DNA from: Pseudomonadota bacterium
GTDB lineage: Bacteria; Pseudomonadota; Gammaproteobacteria; Burkholderiales; Burkholderiaceae_B
DNA: 17,323 bases
Direction of reading: 5' to 3'
Assembly: GCA_023422555.1 (NCBI GenBank)
Contig: JAFAGQ010000105.1
Location: 1-17,323, forward strand
Shown: positions 6,612 through 13,925 of the stretch, in pieces
Numbering within the stretch: position 1 is the stretch's first letter
Layout: every line of letters starts with the position of its first letter
Position numbers and translations under genes: made by a program
Notes under the pieces: model-generated
What the model was told of the DNA's origin: nothing
The model's database searches: none
Seen by the model: the letters and a program-made list of their open reading frames with translations, nothing else

Positions 6612-7370
6612 TCAGGCGGGTCTTGGCAGCGCACCGTCAACAAGAAAATGCGCGAGTGCGTAAGTTTTGATATCGCCCGATCGCAGTTGGGTAAATGACA
6701 CCCGGTCGGCACTGACTTCACAGAACCACTGGCTGCTTTCCTGGGGCTTTTTCTGGCGAAAAACGTCGGGAGAGAACAAGGCCGCACAAAGGCCGTGTTC
6801 GGGATCCCGGGCGGAACAATATTCAAAGGCCAGAACCCCGGACTCTCGCATTGCCGTCCCCATCGTCTGCGATGCGCGGTAGTCAACGGGATGGGTAAGT
6901 TCGTCGTGATACCGATCGAAAGGTGGCGCCTGTAGCTGTATACCCTTGTTTGTCTGGTAACGGACTGAAAAAAGCGTGTGTTCGCTGCGAATTCTGTCTT
7001 TGACGGGCGCGCCGTTCATGGAATGCCAGAAAACGAATCGATAAAAGGCACTTTCGGCCAGAACGGCCCCCAGCGTGAGGCCGCCATAGAACAGGCTGCG
7101 CTCGTGAACGCCGCCAAAACGCGAACCCCACCTGAGTGGCGGATAACGAAATGGCGTCTTCAGCAGATAGTGCAGAGCATCGCAGTCGGGCTGTGAAACG
7201 GGTTTGGTCTCATCCAGCATCTGTTCCAGCAGGGCCTGTTCATCAAGCGTGTCGACATAGCCCAGCGTGGCAATCTGCTCCTGGCTTTCTACCAGCCGCT
7301 GCAGCCTGCCGCTAATGGGGCGGATATGCGCGGGGCCGTTACAAGCCTGCCAGATTGCCTGCCGGATCAT
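6612..7370 (-). CDS. RES-domain toxin (NAD+-degrading) of an Xre/RES toxin-antitoxin pair
   Basis: RES toxins of the MbcT/ParT group destroy or modify NAD+ pools, or ADP-ribosylate host proteins, and are held inactive by the partner Xre antitoxin. Conserved positions are visible: Arg84 in WGSRFGG, Tyr95 in SLFYGG, Glu106 in AVLAES and Ser186 in EYCSARDP, the Arg, Tyr, Glu and Ser expected in a RES active site. At 252 residues it is longer than the compact RES toxins (often under 200); the extra length is mostly an N-terminal region of about 70 residues before FRYPPLRW. Its ATG overlaps the antitoxin stop by one base (TAATG), with no clear Shine-Dalgarno, which implies translational coupling. 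The order antitoxin then toxin is typical. The exact NAD+ chemistry cannot be told from sequence. Confidence 0.9.
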   Translation of the reverse strand: MIRQAIWQACNGPAHIRPISGRLQRLVESQEQIATLGYVDTLDEQALLEQMLDETKPVSQPDCDALHYLLKTPFRYPPLRWGSRFGGVHERSLFYGGLTLGAVLAESAFYRFVFWHSMNGAPVKDRIRSEHTLFSVRYQTNKGIQLQAPPFDRYHDELTHPVDYRASQTMGTAMRESGVLAFEYCSARDPEHGLCAALFSPDVFRQKKPQESSQWFCEVSADRVSFTQLRSGDIKTYALAHFLVDGALPRPA

Positions 7371-7741
7371 TACACTTTGCCGCGAATGGCATCGACAAAC
7401 TGCAGCACCGTCGCCATGCCCTGGATGGTTTCGATCTGATTGGCAGGAACGCCACCTGTCACATTATTGGGCGTGCGCATGAAGTGGCGCATCCATTCCT
7501 GGTCGCCGCCGGTCAGGGCAAACAGGGCACGGGCAAGCCGCAGCAACAGGAGGGCCAGCTCTCCCTGCTTGCTGGCCGGATCCAGGGTGGCGGTGGTTTT
7601 GAGACGGCTGACGGCTGTGCGATGCATCCCAAGCACGGCCGCTAGCTCAGTTTGTTTGAGTCCGAGTTGCTCGGCAGCGCGCAGAACCGCCTTGGCCAGG
7701 ACGGCATCGGCAGCAGGTTTGGATTGAACGAGCGCAGTCAT
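7370..7741 (-). CDS. Xre/MbcA/ParS-type antitoxin
   Basis: This is the antitoxin and transcriptional autorepressor partner of the RES toxin. It has 123 residues. An N-terminal Xre-like helix-turn-helix lies at about residues 27-50 (LKQTELAAVLGMHRTAVSRL). The C-terminal half is the toxin-binding domain formerly called DUF2384 (LARALFALTGGDQEWMRHFM, then NNVTGGVP and a final helix ending DAIRGKV). In this family the C-terminus reaches into the toxin active site. The ATG at 7741 has a perfect GGAGG seven bases upstream. The strong start here and none at the toxin would favour excess antitoxin. The promoter and a palindrome lie just upstream. Confidence 0.92.
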   Translation of the reverse strand: MTALVQSKPAADAVLAKAVLRAAEQLGLKQTELAAVLGMHRTAVSRLKTTATLDPASKQGELALLLLRLARALFALTGGDQEWMRHFMRTPNNVTGGVPANQIETIQGMATVLQFVDAIRGKV

Positions 7742-7776
7742 ACTGGATCCTCCGCGACATGTGATTCTTCTTCCAC

Positions 7777-7805
7777 AGTATATATGAAGTGTGCATTTTG
7801 CACAA
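7777..7805 (-). promoter_or_regulatory. Xre/RES promoter with operator palindrome
   Basis: On the minus strand, TTGTGC (plus 7800-7805) and TATACT (plus 7777-7782), 17 bases apart, form a promoter for the antitoxin-toxin operon. A perfect inverted repeat, TGTGCA-TTT-TGCACA (plus 7790-7804), overlaps the -35 and spacer. This is where an autorepressing Xre/toxin complex would be expected to bind. The promoter call is reasonable; the operator role is inferred from symmetry and position. Confidence 0.6.
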
Positions 7806-7883
7806 ATTACTGAGAAATGTGATTACGGCAACTTTTAAGAACGCAGTGCTGCTGCGATTTCATTTGAAATGAATTTAACGAAA

Positions 7884-7912
7884 TTGACACTCTCGGGATG
7901 TCTCTGTGTTTT
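7884..7912 (+). promoter_or_regulatory. Possible promoter of the lemA operon
   Basis: TTGACA (7884-7889) is a perfect -35 hexamer. Seventeen bases further on, the best -10 is only TGTTTT (7907-7912, 3/6). It lies about 100 bases before the lemA start, in the AT-rich divergent region shared with the Xre/RES operon. The weak -10 leaves this uncertain. Confidence 0.3.
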
Positions 7913-7991
7913 CCGATGTCATACAGTTGGCAAAAAACGGCTATGATTACAGCAATTATTTTCTGATTCACTTCTATGGGTTGCTACCAAC

Positions 7992-8651
7992 ATGAAACGA
8001 ATTCTCGGTTTAATCTGTACGTTTATGACAGCGGTTCTGTTGTCGGGTTGCGGTTATAACCAGATCCAGACGCTGGATGAACAGGTAAAAGCGGCCTGGT
8101 CCGAAACGCTGAATCAATATCAGCGTCGCGCAGACCTGGTGCCCAAGATCGTCGCCAGCGTGAATGCCTATATGGTGAATGAGCGCGAAGTTCTCACGCA
8201 GGTCACCGAAGCGCGTTCCAAAGTAGGCAGTGTGCAGATTTCTGCAGACACCGTCCCTACTCAGGAGCAGTTGCAACAGTTTCAGGCTGCGCAGAACCAG
8301 CTGGGTTCAGCGCTGTCCCGTCTGATTGCGGTTTCCGAGAACTACCCGCAACTGAAAGCCGATGCGCTGTTCCGCGATCTGAACGCGCAACTTGAAGGCA
8401 CAGAAAACCGCATCGCAACAGCGCGTGGTCGCTACATCAAGGATGTTCAGGCATACAACACCCTGATCCGTCAGTTCCCCACGCTGATCACCGCCAAAAT
8501 CATGGGCTATCAGGTGAAACCCAATTTCGGCACAGACAATCAGGACGAGATCATGCGTAATCCTGAGGTCAAGTTTGATACCGGCGCCCGTACGCCGGCT
8601 CAGCCTGCACCCGCTCAACCGGCTCCTGCACAGCCCGCTCCTGCGCAATAA
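7992..8651 (+). CDS. lemA: LemA family lipoprotein
   Basis: LemA proteins are membrane-anchored coiled helical proteins of poorly known function, commonly encoded next to TPM-domain genes. The 219-residue product begins with a lipoprotein signal peptide: Lys-Arg, a hydrophobic stretch, and the lipobox LSGC ending at Cys20. The family core follows: YNQIQTLDEQVKAAWSETLN, then RRADLVPKIVASVNAYM, and the later FPTLITAKIMGYQVKPNF near the C-terminal end. After residue 200 is a low-complexity tail with the pentapeptide QPAPA three times, encoded by 15-base units at 8601-8615, 8616-8630 and 8631-8645 with different synonymous codons. The ATG at 7992 has only a weak ribosome binding site. It is the first gene of a three-gene operon. 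Confidence 0.93.
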   Translation: MKRILGLICTFMTAVLLSGCGYNQIQTLDEQVKAAWSETLNQYQRRADLVPKIVASVNAYMVNEREVLTQVTEARSKVGSVQISADTVPTQEQLQQFQAAQNQLGSALSRLIAVSENYPQLKADALFRDLNAQLEGTENRIATARGRYIKDVQAYNTLIRQFPTLITAKIMGYQVKPNFGTDNQDEIMRNPEVKFDTGARTPAQPAPAQPAPAQPAPAQ

Positions 8652-8755
8652 TGCCAGGCGTATTCATGGTTCGTTCATTGATGACTCGATTATCAGCGAT
8701 GCACAACGCCAGGTCGTGGCTGCTCTCGAACAACCGGACAGCAAAGGACTCGGCC

Positions 8756-9718
8756 ATGTCGGGTTCGTTGTGCCTTGCAAATGGTAATCGCGCATCGCAG
8801 TTCACGCAGCGCCTTCAGCACCTGTTCTTTGCACTGCTGATGTTGATGACGCTAACAGTCCTTTCTCCGGCCATGGCGCAAGAGGAAGTGGCTGTTCCTG
8901 CGCTTACAGCACGAGTTACCGACACCACGGGTACACTGGATGCAAACCAGAAAGCCGCGCTTGAGGCCAAACTGAAAGCGCTGGAAGATAAAAAAGGGGC
9001 GCAGGTGTTCGTGCTGATGGTGCCTACTGTTCAACCCGATACCGTGGAAAGCTATTCACGGCGCGTGTTTGATACCTGGAAAGTGGGTCGGGCCAAAGTT
9101 GACGATGGCATTCTGTTCCTGATTGCCAAGAACGACAGGCGTATGCGCCTTGAAGTGGGCTACGGGCTGGAAGGCGCCGTGCCCGATGCACTTGCGTCAC
9201 GTATTATCAACGATTATGTCGCGCCGCATTTCAAGGAAAATGATTTTGCCGGGGGCGTCAATGCAGGCGTTACCGCGCTCGTTTCCCTGATTGAAAACGA
9301 AGCGCTGCCGGTACCCGAAAAAAAATCCGCCAGCAACGGCGATGAATTCGACGAAGGGCTGCTGGGCCAGTTGGGCCCCATGCTGATGTTTGGCTTTTTC
9401 CTGATTGCCTTTTTCCCACCCGTTATCAGCGCCGCAGCAGCCGGTGTCATGCTGTTTGTGATTACGGGCAGTATTCTGTGGGCTGCGCTGGCGGCAGTTG
9501 CGGCACTTGTGATCAGCGGCATTGCACGCAAAGTGGTTCCTCGCGGTGCAGTGCGCGGCGCAAGACGTAACGGTACCATCCTGGGTGGTGGGCTCGGCGG
9601 TCTGGGTGGCATGGGCCGCGGAGGTGGTGGTTTCGGCGGCGGTGGCTTTGGCGGGGGCGGCTTCGGTGGAGGCGGCGGCGGAAGCAGTGGCGGCGGAGGA
9701 GCGTCAGGTGGCTGGTAA
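8756..9718 (+). CDS. TPM-domain membrane protein (YgcG family) with Gly-rich tail
   Basis: TPM-domain proteins are envelope proteins often paired with LemA; phosphatase activity is known for some relatives, and photosystem II repair for the plant member. The start at 8756 is preferred because AGGA (8745-8748) stands seven bases before it and it leads quickly into a signal peptide (hydrophobic residues 23-36, cleavage after AMA at 41). An alternative ATG at 8651 overlaps the lemA stop (TAATG) but adds 35 unlikely residues. From 8756 the product is 320 residues. The TPM domain spans about 48-175, with the family signature VDDGILFLIAKNDRRMRLEV. A hydrophobic region follows at about 205-265, and from about 275 a Gly-rich tail (repeats of GGGGF) ends GASGGW. 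Its 3' end overlaps the next gene by 11 bases. Confidence 0.92.
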   Translation: MSGSLCLANGNRASQFTQRLQHLFFALLMLMTLTVLSPAMAQEEVAVPALTARVTDTTGTLDANQKAALEAKLKALEDKKGAQVFVLMVPTVQPDTVESYSRRVFDTWKVGRAKVDDGILFLIAKNDRRMRLEVGYGLEGAVPDALASRIINDYVAPHFKENDFAGGVNAGVTALVSLIENEALPVPEKKSASNGDEFDEGLLGQLGPMLMFGFFLIAFFPPVISAAAAGVMLFVITGSILWAALAAVAALVISGIARKVVPRGAVRGARRNGTILGGGLGGLGGMGRGGGGFGGGGFGGGGFGGGGGGSSGGGGASGGW

Positions 9719-10205
9719 TAAATGGGAATGGCTGGGTCTGGATGGGCTTGACGGCTGGTGGCTGTCGCGCCGCGTATTTTCTGCGGCCATGCTCGAGCGT
9801 ATCACTCAGCATATCCGCGAAAGTGAACAGCGGCACGCCGGCGAACTGGTTCTGGCCATTGAGCATGACTCACCTTGTCATGGCAGCGAAACCGGTCTGC
9901 GAGCGCTTGAGGTTTTTGGCCGCCTTCGCGTCTGGGATACCCCTGCGCGTACCGGCCTGCTGCTGTATATCTCGCTGAATAAACACAAGTTCGAAATCAT
10001 TGCAGATCGGGGCATACCAGTGCCAGCTCAGAAGTGGGCCGAGGTCACCGATATTCTGCAAAAACGCTTTGCGGCAAAAGACTATGAGCAGGGACTCATG
10101 CAGGCCATCACCGCGATTGAAGAACAATTACAAAGCGTATGCCCGCCGAATGGCGTGAACGATGACGGAAGCAATCACCTGCCGGACTCGCCTGTTCTGA
10201 TGTAA
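9708..10205 (+). CDS. Second TPM-domain protein, cytoplasmic type
   Basis: This 165-residue protein carries a TPM domain without signal peptide or membrane segment. Recognisable parts are FSAAMLERITQHIRESEQRHAGE near the start, then RTGLLLYISLNKHKFEIIADRG and VPAQKWAEVTDILQKRF. The proposed start is GTG at 9708, because GGAGGA (9695-9700) lies exactly seven bases upstream and no in-frame ATG occurs before residue 28 (9789). That start lies inside the preceding gene, overlapping its last 11 bases, so translation is probably coupled. This is the third member of the common LemA / TPM / TPM set. The last 20 or so residues are polar and probably disordered. Only 31 bases separate it from the convergent GTPase gene, with no obvious terminator. 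Confidence 0.88.
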   Translation: MAGNKWEWLGLDGLDGWWLSRRVFSAAMLERITQHIRESEQRHAGELVLAIEHDSPCHGSETGLRALEVFGRLRVWDTPARTGLLLYISLNKHKFEIIADRGIPVPAQKWAEVTDILQKRFAAKDYEQGLMQAITAIEEQLQSVCPPNGVNDDGSNHLPDSPVLM

Positions 10206-10236
10206 GTCCTGATAGAAGTTCTGTTCTTAGTTCTGT

Positions 10237-11628
10237 TTATTGGCCGGCTCGTGACAGTATTTTGCCCAGCTCGCTGACGGCGACATCGCGGCGAGACCCT
10301 GGCGAGTATCGGTCGCCCATTCTGGACCATTCCGGATATCCGCGCGCGTCCTGAAGTTGCTCGGGTAGCGGTTCTTCCTTGAGTTCCTTGCGGGCAGCTT
10401 CACGCGGAATGTTCACCGGCGCCATGTCGGCGTGCCCGCGCAATTCCAGCGCACGAATCAGCTGATGCGCACGGATAGCCAGAAGTCGCAGGATACTGTC
10501 TTCCACCGTGATCTCGTGATATCCCTGCAGCCGGCCATAAAGCCGCTTGCCCAGTTTATCTGTCCCCTGCCAAACGCTGCCCAGCACACCGCCAATCAGA
10601 GCAGCGGTGCCCAGGCTCAGGCCGGCAGTGAATACGTCTATGGCGGCACCCGCCATGGCACCTGCGGCAAAGCCTTTACCCACCTGAATGCCGGTGTCCA
10701 GCAGGGCCTGAGGATTGAACAGGTCCATGCTCCAGCGTCCCCCTTCCAGCGGCAGGGGTTGCCCGGGATAGTCGGCGGCGCGAAAGCGATAGTGTTCAAG
10801 CAGGGAAGTGACGGCCTGCTGTTCGCGCTCCCGTACTTTCTCCTGAAGCAGCTGTGTCGTGCGCCGCACGCTCTCCTGGTCAGTCTGACTGCTCAGGCGC
10901 AGCGCCGCCACGTCGATCAGCATATCGGCAACCAGGGCAAAGGCGGCGGCACGACGTCGTTCACGCTGTACCCCCACATCTTCTGACATGGCCTGCAAGG
11001 TGGCGGCGTGTGTATCCAGCACCAGCGCCAGCTTCTGAAAAAGCTGCGCTTCGCCATCGATGGCCGGCGCGACAGTGTCAAATTCAATCACTACATGCAG
11101 ACCGAGTCGGGCCAGTGTGGTTTTCCAGTCCTGCTTGCGGGAATCCGGGTGATTGATGAAATTCAGGACCGGCACTAACGGTTTGCCACAGCGCGCCAGA
11201 ATAGCCAGTTCATCTTTATGCTTGGCCAGTACCGGGTCGCGGACGTCAATCACGTGAAGACCGGCGTCGCAGGCCAGGAGTTTCTTCAGAACCCGCGCTT
11301 CCTGTTCAAAACGGCCTTTGCTCTCTGGTGAGTCCAGAAAGCGGGCAATACTTTCGGGTCCATCGTAACGGCTGCCTGTCTGTTCCTGAAGCTGCTCCAG
11401 GTAATCCAGCAGCCCGATGCCGTCTTCCAGCCCCGGCGTATCGTACAGTTCTACAGCCGGTGCGCCATTGAGCAGCAGGCGCGCGCCCTCTACGTGTCGG
11501 GTGGTGCCGGGTGAATCCGATATCTGCCCGAAGCCCGCATCATGCGTCAGTGTACGCAGCAAAGAGGTTTTGCCGGTATTTGTGTGACCTACAACGGCCA
11601 GACGAAGGGTGGTGGTGGAAGCATTCAT
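10237..11628 (-). CDS. DUF3482-family GTPase with glycine-rich membrane hairpin
   Basis: A P-loop GTPase of the TrmE-Era-like fold fused to a C-terminal DUF3482-type region; no function is established. In its 463 residues, the P-loop is GHTNTGKTS (14-22), a G2-like SPGTTRHVEG spans 39-48, and G3 is DTPG (63-66). The usual NKxD base-specificity motif is not present: the matching place reads VLNFIN (154-159), so nucleotide preference is uncertain. Residues 313-353 form a Gly/Ala-rich hydrophobic hairpin (GxxxG-like) that could insert in a membrane. Helical, charged segments (about 220-275) separate the two parts. The ATG overlaps the DUF2868 stop by four bases (ATGA), a sign of tight coupling with that membrane protein. 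The arrangement resembles other bacterial GTPase plus membrane-protein pairs such as YcjX/YcjF. Confidence 0.88.
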   Translation of the reverse strand: MNASTTTLRLAVVGHTNTGKTSLLRTLTHDAGFGQISDSPGTTRHVEGARLLLNGAPAVELYDTPGLEDGIGLLDYLEQLQEQTGSRYDGPESIARFLDSPESKGRFEQEARVLKKLLACDAGLHVIDVRDPVLAKHKDELAILARCGKPLVPVLNFINHPDSRKQDWKTTLARLGLHVVIEFDTVAPAIDGEAQLFQKLALVLDTHAATLQAMSEDVGVQRERRRAAAFALVADMLIDVAALRLSSQTDQESVRRTTQLLQEKVREREQQAVTSLLEHYRFRAADYPGQPLPLEGGRWSMDLFNPQALLDTGIQVGKGFAAGAMAGAAIDVFTAGLSLGTAALIGGVLGSVWQGTDKLGKRLYGRLQGYHEITVEDSILRLLAIRAHQLIRALELRGHADMAPVNIPREAARKELKEEPLPEQLQDARGYPEWSRMGDRYSPGSRRDVAVSELGKILSRAGQ

Positions 11629-13010
11629 GGCGCGGCAATCCAGTCAGGAAGCGTGCTGGCGCTTGTGTGCACCGTGTCAGGCAGAAAGCCTGCCTTTGAC
11701 AGCTGCGCAAGCCACGTTTCGCGTCGCCCTGACTGTTCCAGTTGTTGCCAGAGCAGAATATGACTGGCGCGGGCCAGTGCAGCAAGCTCGGAAATGAGAC
11801 GAAGGGTACCGCGATCCGGTGTCTGGGCAGAGTCAATAACCAGAAGCAGTCCCTTGACCGGCTGAGAATGCAGGCGATCCAGCAGGGCATGTCGCTGTTC
11901 CCGGGACTCAAGAATGCCGCCATCCTGGGTGCCCGCTGCAGCGGAAAAAACCGGCCAGGGCGTATCGGCAGGCAGTTCAATGCCGACATACATGGGCTCA
12001 GAGGAATAATTGAGACCAGCTTCGCTTACTCTGACGGGACGATCGTCCTCGCCAGCAGGGGCGTCAACGCCCAGATTCTCGCTGGACGGGGCTAGGCGCG
12101 TGACCAGGCGACTGTAGGACGGCAGGCTAATGTCCAGTCGAAGATCCCTGATGGAACGGCGCAATTGCCATAGGCAAAAAAGCAGACTGATGACTCGCAG
12201 CACCAGGCCATACACAAACACGACGCCCAGCAGCCAGGCTGACCATACGGCATAAGTACTGTCCGAGAGCGTCGCCCCCGCGGTGCTTTGCCTCACCAGA
12301 TCGGCCTGTGGCGTTGGAAAACCAAACAGGGAAGGGACCGTGCCCAGCGTGCGCGTCAGTGAGACAAACACGTCTGGCGTCAGAATTGTGGTTTCCCAGC
12401 CAAAGGTATAGCGTTGCGCCGCCAGCAGACCCAGCATGGTCAGCAGCGCGGCAGTAAAAAACAGAACCCAGAATCCGTGACTGACACTGGAAAGTGCCCA
12501 CTTGAGTCCCCCATTGCGTGCCAGCAGCGAGACAAAGGACTGGGGTGCCAGGGCAGCTTGCGGACCACGCGCAATCTTACGGCTCAGCCAGAGCCACAAC
12601 TGGCCCAGCCAGCTGAATGCCCGCGTAGAGAGAAAAAATGACAGAAGCCAGAACAGGAAAGTCAGGCTGTGTACACCCAGCAGCGTCACCAGGGCAAGCA
12701 GTACATTGATATGCCGGTCTGCAGAGCTGAGTACACCTGCAGCAGCCCCTGCACCGCCAAGCAGCGCAACCACTGCGAGAATGACCAGCGCAAGTCGGGC
12801 ACCCTGAGACCATTTATCGACCAGGGTCAGGGTATCTTCCCTTTCGGCAATGCGCCGAGCCCGATGAATGATTTTCTGTTCCGGACTGTCGCTGCTGTTG
12901 CGCAGGTCGCGAATGAAGGTCGAATCGTCTATCGGCCCCCAATGGTCTTCGCGAAGACGCACGGCTTCAGTCAGCCAGAAATCCTTGAAGGAGTGAAGAC
13001 GACGGGCCAT
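11625..13010 (-). CDS. DUF2868-family integral membrane protein
   Basis: Conserved membrane protein of unknown function that commonly neighbours the DUF3482 GTPase. The 461-residue product has a charged N-terminal 65 residues (HRARRIAEREDTLTLVDKW), then four likely membrane segments at about 72-94, 101-128, 171-198 and 253-282. A large loop (about 200-250) lies between the last two, and a soluble C-terminal domain runs from 285. That domain includes LLLVIDSAQTPDRGTLRLIS and ILLWQQLEQSGRRETW, which look like an alpha/beta fold. The start ATG at 13010 has little Shine-Dalgarno support. It lies 25 bases after the DUF1232 gene and overlaps the GTPase start by four bases. Membrane recruitment or anchoring of the GTPase is an inference from the overlap and topology. 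Confidence 0.87.
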   Translation of the reverse strand: MARRLHSFKDFWLTEAVRLREDHWGPIDDSTFIRDLRNSSDSPEQKIIHRARRIAEREDTLTLVDKWSQGARLALVILAVVALLGGAGAAAGVLSSADRHINVLLALVTLLGVHSLTFLFWLLSFFLSTRAFSWLGQLWLWLSRKIARGPQAALAPQSFVSLLARNGGLKWALSSVSHGFWVLFFTAALLTMLGLLAAQRYTFGWETTILTPDVFVSLTRTLGTVPSLFGFPTPQADLVRQSTAGATLSDSTYAVWSAWLLGVVFVYGLVLRVISLLFCLWQLRRSIRDLRLDISLPSYSRLVTRLAPSSENLGVDAPAGEDDRPVRVSEAGLNYSSEPMYVGIELPADTPWPVFSAAAGTQDGGILESREQRHALLDRLHSQPVKGLLLVIDSAQTPDRGTLRLISELAALARASHILLWQQLEQSGRRETWLAQLSKAGFLPDTVHTSASTLPDWIAAP

Positions 13011-13035
13011 CTCGCGTGAAACCGAATCAGACAGA

Positions 13036-13389
13036 TCAGTGTTTGAACCAGCGGTTGGCAGCCTGTTCTGCCTGCTGCTTCACTTCGGGCGTAATGTAAT
13101 AGGCAACAGCAGCCAGGGCAGCAGCGATGACTGCCATGTCGTCGGTGTAACCAACGCCCGGGATAAAGTCGGGCAGCGTGTCCAGTGGCAAAACCAGATA
13201 GGCCAGGGCGCCATAAATGACGCGTCGAGCCCACGCTGGAGTGGACGGATTGCGCACCGCAAAAAACAGCAGCAGCGCTTTCTGGATCACGGCGCGGCCG
13301 GCGCGTGTGGCGATGCGGGCCATTCTTCTGATCAGGCCTGCCGGTTTTCTGGCATCAATCATGTTTTTATCGTCGATATAGTGCGCCAT
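13036..13389 (-). CDS. YkvA/DUF1232-family membrane protein
   Basis: A 117-residue protein of the YkvA family, function unknown. The family motif is clear at about residues 58-84: IYGALAYLVLPLDTLPDFIPG followed by VGYTDD. It contains two short hydrophobic segments, YGALAYLVLPLDTLPDFIP and DDMAVIAAALAAVAYYI, probably a membrane hairpin. The N-terminus is rich in Arg and Lys. The start at 13389 has a GGGGGG tract three to four bases upstream, an imperfect ribosome binding site; an internal ATG (MIDARK) is a weaker alternative. It leads the DUF1232-DUF2868-GTPase cluster. Only about 30 bases separate its start from the glsB terminator. Confidence 0.9.
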   Translation of the reverse strand: MAHYIDDKNMIDARKPAGLIRRMARIATRAGRAVIQKALLLFFAVRNPSTPAWARRVIYGALAYLVLPLDTLPDFIPGVGYTDDMAVIAAALAAVAYYITPEVKQQAEQAANRWFKH

Positions 13390-13419
13390 AATCCCCCCGC
13401 AATCGTTGAAAATGTGTCA

Positions 13420-13452
13420 TACAAAATAAAAATGCGTGCCCTGGGGCACGCA
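13420..13452 (-). terminator. Rho-independent terminator after glsB
   Basis: A 9-bp GC-rich stem pairs plus-strand 13433-13441 with 13444-13452 (TGCGTGCCC and its complement, 2-base apex; effectively 8 bp with a 4-base loop). The AT-rich stretch at plus 13421-13432 (ACAAAATAAAAA) gives a U-rich tail on the minus strand. It lies 20 bases after the glsB stop. The next gene, DUF1232, begins 31 bases beyond, so that cluster needs either a promoter in this small space, of which no good one is seen, or partial read-through. Confidence 0.85.
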
Positions 13453-13472
13453 CTCTTTATAACATGTCGTGA

Positions 13473-13721
13473 TCAGGTGCGCTTGACGATAAGACCATAT
13501 ACAAAAAGTACAATAATGGCACCAATCACAGAGGCGATCCAGCCTGCCGCATCACCCTGTGCATACCACCCCATTGCCTGACCCAGATAGGTTGCGACGA
13601 TAGAACCGACAATACCCAGAATAGCAGTAAGAATGAAGCCCATCGGCTGACTACCGGGCATGATTGCGCGAGCGATCAACCCAACGATAAAACCAATGAT
13701 GATAGTAACGATAATCGACAT
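13473..13721 (-). CDS. GlsB/YeaQ/YmgE-family stress-associated membrane protein
   Basis: An 82-residue, very hydrophobic protein of the transglycosylase-associated (GlsB/YeaQ/YmgE) family, small inner-membrane proteins often induced by stress; the molecular role is unknown. Three membrane helices are visible: residues 2-20 (IIVTIIIGFIVGLIARAIM), 27-47, and 58-77. The family features GLIARAIMPGSQPMGF and a Gly-rich second helix (ILTAILGIVGS) are intact. AGGAG lies nine bases before the ATG at 13721. A candidate promoter is upstream and a terminator follows, so it is probably a single-gene transcript. Confidence 0.94.
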   Translation of the reverse strand: MSIIVTIIIGFIVGLIARAIMPGSQPMGFILTAILGIVGSIVATYLGQAMGWYAQGDAAGWIASVIGAIIVLFVYGLIVKRT

Positions 13722-13773
13722 ATTCTCTCACTCCTGAAATTAATAAATTCCCCGACTGCGTGTAACATTTCAG

Positions 13774-13802
13774 ATCATATAGGAAGCCATTTTTTCACAC
13801 AA
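13774..13802 (-). promoter_or_regulatory. Candidate glsB promoter
   Basis: On the minus strand, TTGTGT (plus 13797-13802) and TATGAT (plus 13774-13779) are 17 bases apart, matching -35 at 3/6 and -10 at 5/6. The predicted start is near 13767, giving a leader of about 45 bases that contains the AGGAG ribosome binding site. The surrounding DNA is AT-rich. Confidence 0.45.
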
Positions 13803-13925
13803 ATCAAAAATGTTTCCATTTATATCGTCATGCGACCCGTCAGTCCCTGTGAAAAGCATACCCCATTTCCCTTGCTGGCAATCAGTCACGTTCCCAGGCT
13901 GAACGGTAATTTGCAGAACCGTTGT

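Noticed and set aside
8601..8645. 15-base repeats in lemA as a variable phase-switching repeat
   Set aside because: Only three units, each differing at synonymous positions, and a 15-base unit keeps the frame, so it does not fit a slippage switch.
8651..8755. Start of the first TPM gene at the TAATG overlap with lemA
   Set aside because: It would add 35 residues before the signal peptide without family similarity; the ATG at 8756 has a well-spaced AGGA. It remains a possible alternative.
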